Assembly: GCA_947467405.1 (NCBI GenBank)
Contig: CANIIN010000054.1
Location: 1-10,123 of the forward strand
DNA from: Betaproteobacteria bacterium
Lineage (GTDB): Bacteria; Pseudomonadota; Gammaproteobacteria; Burkholderiales; SG8-39
Length of the DNA: 10,123 nucleotides
Direction: 5' to 3'
Shown here: piece by piece, positions 7,088 to 10,123 of the stretch
Layout: each line of letters starts with the position of its first letter
Position numbering within the stretch: the stretch's first letter is position 1
The notes under the pieces: model-generated
What the model was told of the DNA's origin: nothing
Seen by the model: only the letters and a program-made list of their open reading frames with translations
The model's database searches: none
Translations under genes and position numbers: made by a program

Positions 7088-7193
7088 GGCCATCCACCTG
7101 GAAGGCTCAATGCCAACGTTGCAGGTCGGCACAATTCGTCACCATCCGACTCACGAGATCGACATCTTTCAACCAACACGGAGAAACCTACAC

Positions 7194-7793
7194 ATGAAAC
7201 TCTTTTACACACCCGGCGCCTGCTCGCAATCCCCGCACATCGCCCTGCGCGAGGCTGGCCTCGCATTCGACCTGGTCAAGGTTGACCTGCGCGCCAAGAA
7301 GACCGAAGGCGGCGACGATTTCGCCGCCATCAATCCCAAGGGATATGTCCCGGCCCTGCTGCTGGACAACGGGCAGTTGCTGACCGAAGGCCCGGCCATC
7401 GTGCAATACATCGCCGACCAGAAACCCGAATCCGGCCTCGCCCCCAAGAACGGCACGCTGGAACGCTACCGCCTTCAGGAATGGCTGAATTTCATCAGCA
7501 CCGAACTGCACAAGCAGTTCAGCCCGCTGTTCAACCCGGCCGCACCGGACGCCTGGAAAGACACGGTCAAGGGCAACATCGCGCGCCGCTTCGCGCACCT
7601 TGCCGAGCATTTCAAGACCCACCAGTTCCTGCTTGGCGACACCTTCACGGTCGCCGACGGTTATCTGTTCGTGGTCCTGAACTGGGCGAAGATGATGAAA
7701 CTCGACATTCCCGCCGCCGTCGCCGAGTTCCATGCACGCGTCGCCGCGCGCCCGAAGGTGATCGAAGCGCTGAAGGCCGAAGGTCTGGCCTAG
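7194..7793 (+). CDS. Beta-class glutathione S-transferase
   Basis: Cytoplasmic enzyme of 199 aa that conjugates or exchanges glutathione with electrophilic or oxidised compounds; usual length for the bacterial beta class. The N-terminal thioredoxin-fold domain (about 1-78) begins KLFYTPGACSQSPHIALREAG, with Cys10, Ser11 and His15 in the places known from Proteus and E. coli enzymes. NPKGYVPAL at 47-55 gives the cis-proline, and EGPAIVQYIAD at 65-75 the glutamyl-binding segment. The all-helical C-terminal domain (about 88-199) carries His106, also conserved in the class, and DTFTVADGYLF near residue 150-160, the usual N-capping box region. The ATG at 7194 is preferred: it starts the fold directly and has GGAGA 10 bases upstream; the same frame is open from 7110 but that stretch is non-conserved promoter DNA. 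Divergent from the LysR gene. The natural substrate cannot be read from sequence. Confidence 0.95.
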   Translation: MKLFYTPGACSQSPHIALREAGLAFDLVKVDLRAKKTEGGDDFAAINPKGYVPALLLDNGQLLTEGPAIVQYIADQKPESGLAPKNGTLERYRLQEWLNFISTELHKQFSPLFNPAAPDAWKDTVKGNIARRFAHLAEHFKTHQFLLGDTFTVADGYLFVVLNWAKMMKLDIPAAVAEFHARVAARPKVIEALKAEGLA

Positions 7794-7811
7794 TCGCCCA
7801 CCATCCTGGAT

Positions 7812-7873
7812 GAGGTAACCATCGGGCCACACCGGGCGCACGGCCATCCGCCATGCGCCCGGCACGTTACCTC
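7812..7873 (+). repeat. Nested inverted repeats after the glutathione transferase gene
   Basis: An outer pair, GAGGTAAC at 7812-7819 and GTTACCTC at 7866-7873, encloses an inner pair, CCGGGCGCA at 7832-7840 and TGCGCCCGG at 7854-7862. All arms are perfect (8 and 9 bp). The inner loop is 13 bases and the asymmetric junction is 12 and 3 bases. It starts 18 bp after the transferase stop. With no T-run behind it, it is better called a structured 3' region than a proven terminator; it could protect the transcript end or separate the two genes. Confidence 0.6.
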
Positions 7874-7920
7874 CTCACGCCTCACGCCTCACGCCCTAAA
7901 CAAGGGCCTCACGCCTCACA
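7873..7920. repeat. Heptamer tandem repeat CCTCACG with internal mini-hairpin
   Basis: Three exact head-to-tail copies of CCTCACG lie at 7873-7893, and two more (the last with one change) at 7907-7920. Between them GCCCT-AAACA-AGGGC (7893-7907) forms a perfect 5-bp hairpin with a 5-base loop. The block ends 15 bp before the dioxygenase start. Heptamer arrays of this kind occur between genes in several bacteria and often vary in copy number. Confidence 0.7.
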
Positions 7921-7935
7921 CACCCGGAGCCCGTC

Positions 7936-8742
7936 ATGAGTCGTCTGCCCACGCTGTTCATTTCCCATGGTTCGCCGATGCACGCCATCGACAAGGGCGC
8001 CGTGGCGCGGGCCTGGGAGGCACTGGCGAAGTCGTTGCCACGGCCCAAGGCGATCCTCATGGCCTCCGCACATTGGGAGACCGAACTGCCTTCCATGACC
8101 GGCGCGGAACATCCCGCAACCATCCACGACTTCGGCGGCTTTCCGCAGGAACTCTATCGCATTCAGTACCCGGCGCCGGGACTGCCCGCGCTAGCCGAGC
8201 GCGCCCGCGCATTGCTGAAGGCGCAGGGCCAGTGCTCGGCCATCGACGGCACGCGCGGCCTCGATCACGGCGCGTGGTCGCCCATCCTGCACATGTATCC
8301 GGAGGCCGATATTCCGGTGGTGCAGATGGCCCTGCAGACCGCCATGGGAGCGGCGCACCACCTCACCATGGGCCGCGCGCTGGCGCCGCTGGCCGATGAA
8401 GGGGTGCTGGTGATCGGCTCCGGCAACATGACGCACAACCTTGACGAGGCCTTTTCAGCCATGCGCAATCCGGCGATGGCGAAACCCCTGCCTTACGTGG
8501 CTGAATTCAGCGCGTGGGTCAAGTCACGCATCGAAGCACACGACCTGGATGCATTGGTCGATTACCGCCGCCAGGCGCCGCACGCTGCGCGCGCCCATCC
8601 CAGCGAAGAACACTTTCTGCCTTTGCATGTGGCCATCGGCGCGGCCGTGGGTCAATCGATGGGCGGGACAATGACGGCCGAACGCGTCTACAGCGACATC
8701 GAACTCAGTTCATTGTCGATGGACGCCTGGGCGTTTCACTGA
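7936..8742 (+). CDS. DODA/YgiD-type class III extradiol dioxygenase
   Basis: Soluble metalloenzyme of 268 aa from the LigB superfamily, related to E. coli YgiD and plant 4,5-DOPA extradiol dioxygenase. Relatives cleave catechol rings such as DOPA between carbons 4 and 5. The conserved metal and active-site histidines are in place: SHGSP with His11, SAHWE with His46, LDHGAW with His111, GNMTHNL with His167, and HPSEEHFLPLH with His221, His226 and His231. The exact ligand set cannot be decided without alignment. Length is typical. The ATG at 7936 starts the conserved LPTLFISHGSP strand directly and follows GGAG at 7926-7929. It lies 142 bp after the transferase gene on the same strand, across a structured repeat region, so co-transcription is uncertain. 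It converges on the EamA gene with a 16-bp gap. Natural substrate unknown; DOPA-type activity in vivo is not implied. Confidence 0.93.
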   Translation: MSRLPTLFISHGSPMHAIDKGAVARAWEALAKSLPRPKAILMASAHWETELPSMTGAEHPATIHDFGGFPQELYRIQYPAPGLPALAERARALLKAQGQCSAIDGTRGLDHGAWSPILHMYPEADIPVVQMALQTAMGAAHHLTMGRALAPLADEGVLVIGSGNMTHNLDEAFSAMRNPAMAKPLPYVAEFSAWVKSRIEAHDLDALVDYRRQAPHAARAHPSEEHFLPLHVAIGAAVGQSMGGTMTAERVYSDIELSSLSMDAWAFH

Positions 8743-8758
8743 AGCGCGGCGGGCCGGG

Positions 8759-9709
8759 TCATGCGCGCCTTGCATTGAGCGTCGCCAGTCCGACGCCGAT
8801 CAGGATCGCGATCACGCCCCACAGGTGAAACCACTCCGGACGCTCGCCCAGAAACAGCATGGCGAGCATCGCACCGAATGCCGGCAGCAAGTGGATCGAG
8901 AACCCCGCCACGTTCGGCCCCACCATGGCCACGGCGGCATTCCAGCAGGCGAACGCCGCGACCGATGCGAACAACGCGACATACAGCACCCCCGCCACGG
9001 CCGGCCACGACGGCGTCGCCAGCGGCAGCACCTGCGCCTCGATGGCGTAAGCAGCCCCCATCAGCGGCAACGCCATGACGGCGACGACGAACACCAGTTG
9101 CATGCCCGGCAGTTCCGGCGGACGGCGGCGCAGCAGCACCGAATACACCGCCCAGACCGGCATGGCGGCCAGGATCCATGCGTCGCCGACATTGAATTCG
9201 ATGCTCGCCCAGCGCGACAGTTCGCCGCGCGTGACGATTTCCACGATGCCGACCAGCGACACCAGCACGCCGACGACCTGCCGTGCACTGACCGTTTCGC
9301 GATCGATGGCCCACGCCACCAGGATCATGGAAATCGGCATGGTGGAATTGAGCAGCACGCCGTTGATGGCCGTGGTGTGCTGCAGCCCGAGATAGACGAA
9401 GCACTGGAACAGCATCACGCCCAGGAACGACAGCGCGGTCAGCAGCGGCCAGCGCCGCACCAGCACCGCCCTGATCACGGGCCAGTTGCGCAGCATGCCC
9501 GGCAGCACGAAAGGCGCCATCACCAGCACGGCGATGAACCAGCGCCAGAACGTCAGCGCAAACGGATGGAATGATTCACGCACCGCACGCGCCGTCACCC
9601 AGTTGCCGGCCCAGAACAGGTTGGTCATCACCAGCAGCAGGTAGGGGAATGCGCGCCGCAACGCCGATGTCGATGCCGGCGTCGATGCAGTATTCGGTGG
9701 AGTGGGCAT
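8759..9709 (-). CDS. EamA (DMT superfamily) transporter
   Basis: Inner-membrane protein of 316 aa with ten predicted hydrophobic segments and two EamA repeats, about residues 22-160 and 176-312. The first repeat shows LLLVMTNLFWAGNWVTARAV at 24-43 and ALTFWRWFIAVLVM at 51-64; its last helix holds VVGVLVSLVGIVEIV at 145-159. The second ends LFLGERPEWFHLWGVIAILI at 285-304, the family's typical closing pattern. Members export metabolites or amino acids, often with unknown substrate. The ATG at 9709 is chosen because about 20 residues then lead into the first helix; the frame extends to 9865, but that part is Arg-rich, non-hydrophobic and overlaps a repeat region. No strong ribosome site is seen. 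It ends 16 bp from the convergent dioxygenase gene and is divergent from the YkgJ-type gene. Substrate unknown. Confidence 0.92.
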   Translation of the reverse strand: MPTPPNTASTPASTSALRRAFPYLLLVMTNLFWAGNWVTARAVRESFHPFALTFWRWFIAVLVMAPFVLPGMLRNWPVIRAVLVRRWPLLTALSFLGVMLFQCFVYLGLQHTTAINGVLLNSTMPISMILVAWAIDRETVSARQVVGVLVSLVGIVEIVTRGELSRWASIEFNVGDAWILAAMPVWAVYSVLLRRRPPELPGMQLVFVVAVMALPLMGAAYAIEAQVLPLATPSWPAVAGVLYVALFASVAAFACWNAAVAMVGPNVAGFSIHLLPAFGAMLAMLFLGERPEWFHLWGVIAILIGVGLATLNARRA

Positions 9710-9751
9710 GGCGCAAGTGTAGGGCAAATGACGCACCGTCCCCCGCCTCCA

Positions 9752-9780
9752 TTCCCAAGCCGGTCGCGCTCTGCTATAAA
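9752..9780 (+). promoter_or_regulatory. Candidate promoter for the YkgJ-type gene
   Basis: TTCCCA (9752-9757) and TATAAA (9775-9780) are separated by 17 bases, 4 of 6 and 5 of 6 matches to the sigma-70 consensus. It is the only such pair I find in this 173-bp divergent region. Transcription from it would give a leader of roughly 95 bases containing the octamer repeat. Confidence 0.4.
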
Positions 9781-9804
9781 CAACGCGCACGCCGCCTTGC
9801 TGGC

Positions 9805-9831
9805 GCCGTGTCGCCGTGTCGCCTTGTCGCC
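9805..9831. repeat. Octamer tandem repeat GCCGTGTC in the leader of the YkgJ-type gene
   Basis: GCCGTGTC is repeated exactly at 9805-9812 and 9813-9820, then once as GCCTTGTC at 9821-9828, followed by GCC. It lies 52 bp before the cysteine-cluster gene, between its candidate promoter and start codon, and does not code for anything I accept. Confidence 0.6.
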
Positions 9832-9882
9832 GGCACCCGGCAACGACAACACAATCCCATTCCACAACGAGGCCTTCCGATC

Positions 9883-10123
9883 ATGCCGTCCAAACCCCGC
9901 TACGACTGCTCCAAATGCCCGGGCTACTGCTGCAGCTATGACCATATCGAAGTATCCGATTTCGACGTGAAGCGCCTCGCCAAGCATTTCGAGCTGCCGG
10001 AGAAGACCGTGCGGCTGAAGTACCTCAAGACCACCAGCGACAACACCATCGTGCTGCGCCATCGCAAGGACACCGTCTACAAGTCGATCTGCAACTTCTT
10101 CGACCAGGACAAGCGCTGCTGCA
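9883..10123 (+). CDS. YkgJ-family cysteine-cluster protein (5' part, cut by window end)
   Basis: The first 80 residues are present and the frame runs off the window. Near the start is CSKCPGYCC with Cys9, Cys12, Cys16 and Cys17, followed by Cys70 in SICNFF and Cys79-Cys80 at the edge. This spacing fits the YkgJ/UPF0153 type of CxxCxxxCC protein, thought to bind zinc or an iron-sulfur cluster; its biochemical role is not established. The stretch VSDFDVKRLAKHFELPEKTV at 24-43 looks like the conserved helix-helix region that follows the first cluster in this family. No signal peptide or membrane segment is seen, so it is probably cytoplasmic. The ATG at 9883 has a GAGG at 9869-9872, slightly far at ten bases. 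Divergent from the EamA gene. The 3' part is needed to confirm completeness. Confidence 0.85.
   Translation, partial: MPSKPRYDCSKCPGYCCSYDHIEVSDFDVKRLAKHFELPEKTVRLKYLKTTSDNTIVLRHRKDTVYKSICNFFDQDKRCC

Noticed and set aside
7110..7193. N-terminal extension of the GST gene from an ATG at 7110
   Set aside because: The added 28 residues are non-conserved and precede the thioredoxin fold; a ribosome site fits the ATG at 7194.
6985..7266. N-terminal extension of the LysR gene up to an ATG at 7266
   Set aside because: It would cross the promoter, dyad and the start of the GST gene, and adds 94 residues before the conserved helix-turn-helix.
7873..7920. Heptamer array considered as a CRISPR array
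   Set aside because: Units are only 7 bp, mostly without spacers, and no cas gene is present.
9710..9865. N-terminal extension of the EamA gene to 9865
   Set aside because: Arg-rich, non-hydrophobic and lying across the octamer repeat and candidate promoter of the divergent gene.

Overview
The window is G+C-rich, densely coded chromosomal DNA from a proteobacterium. A betaproteobacterium is most likely, judging from codon composition, the CrgA-type LysR regulator, the beta-class glutathione transferase and the form of the MlaF-type ATPase, but a gammaproteobacterium cannot be excluded. It holds nine protein genes, the last cut by the window end. I see no tRNA, rRNA, CRISPR array, transposase or phage gene.

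Layout. (1) 16-3051 (+): a 1011-residue membrane protein, a duplicated MFS-like transporter part fused to a spermidine-synthase-like domain and a C-terminal extension. (2) A convergent junction at 3052-3227 with two hairpins. (3) 3228-5916 (-): in transcription order an MlaF-type ABC ATPase, a two-CBS-domain protein and chorismate synthase (aroC). The ATPase has no permease or MCE partner here, and its H-loop histidine is tyrosine. The 173-bp gap between ATPase and CBS gene carries two hairpins and a spaced direct repeat. (4) 6025-6984 (-) and 7194-7793 (+): a LysR regulator divergent from a glutathione S-transferase. Their 209-bp shared region holds a recognisable promoter for the regulator and a perfect 7+6+7 inverted repeat. 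(5) 7794-7935: a gap with nested inverted repeats followed by heptamer tandem repeats. (6) 7936-8742 (+): a DODA/YgiD-type class III extradiol dioxygenase, converging on (7) 8759-9709 (-), an EamA/DMT-family exporter. (8) 9710-9882: a divergent intergenic region with a candidate promoter and an octamer tandem repeat. (9) 9883-end (+): a YkgJ-type cysteine-cluster protein.

How the genes may work together. The LysR-GST divergent pair is a classic arrangement for local regulation, and the dioxygenase downstream could belong to the same detoxification or aromatic-compound response; this is inference from position. The other genes look like housekeeping or stand-alone functions. I found no convincing new multi-gene system. 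The points most worth a second look are the altered H-loop and orphan state of the ATPase, the degenerate active site of the transporter-synthase fusion, and the structured, repeat-bearing intergenic regions.
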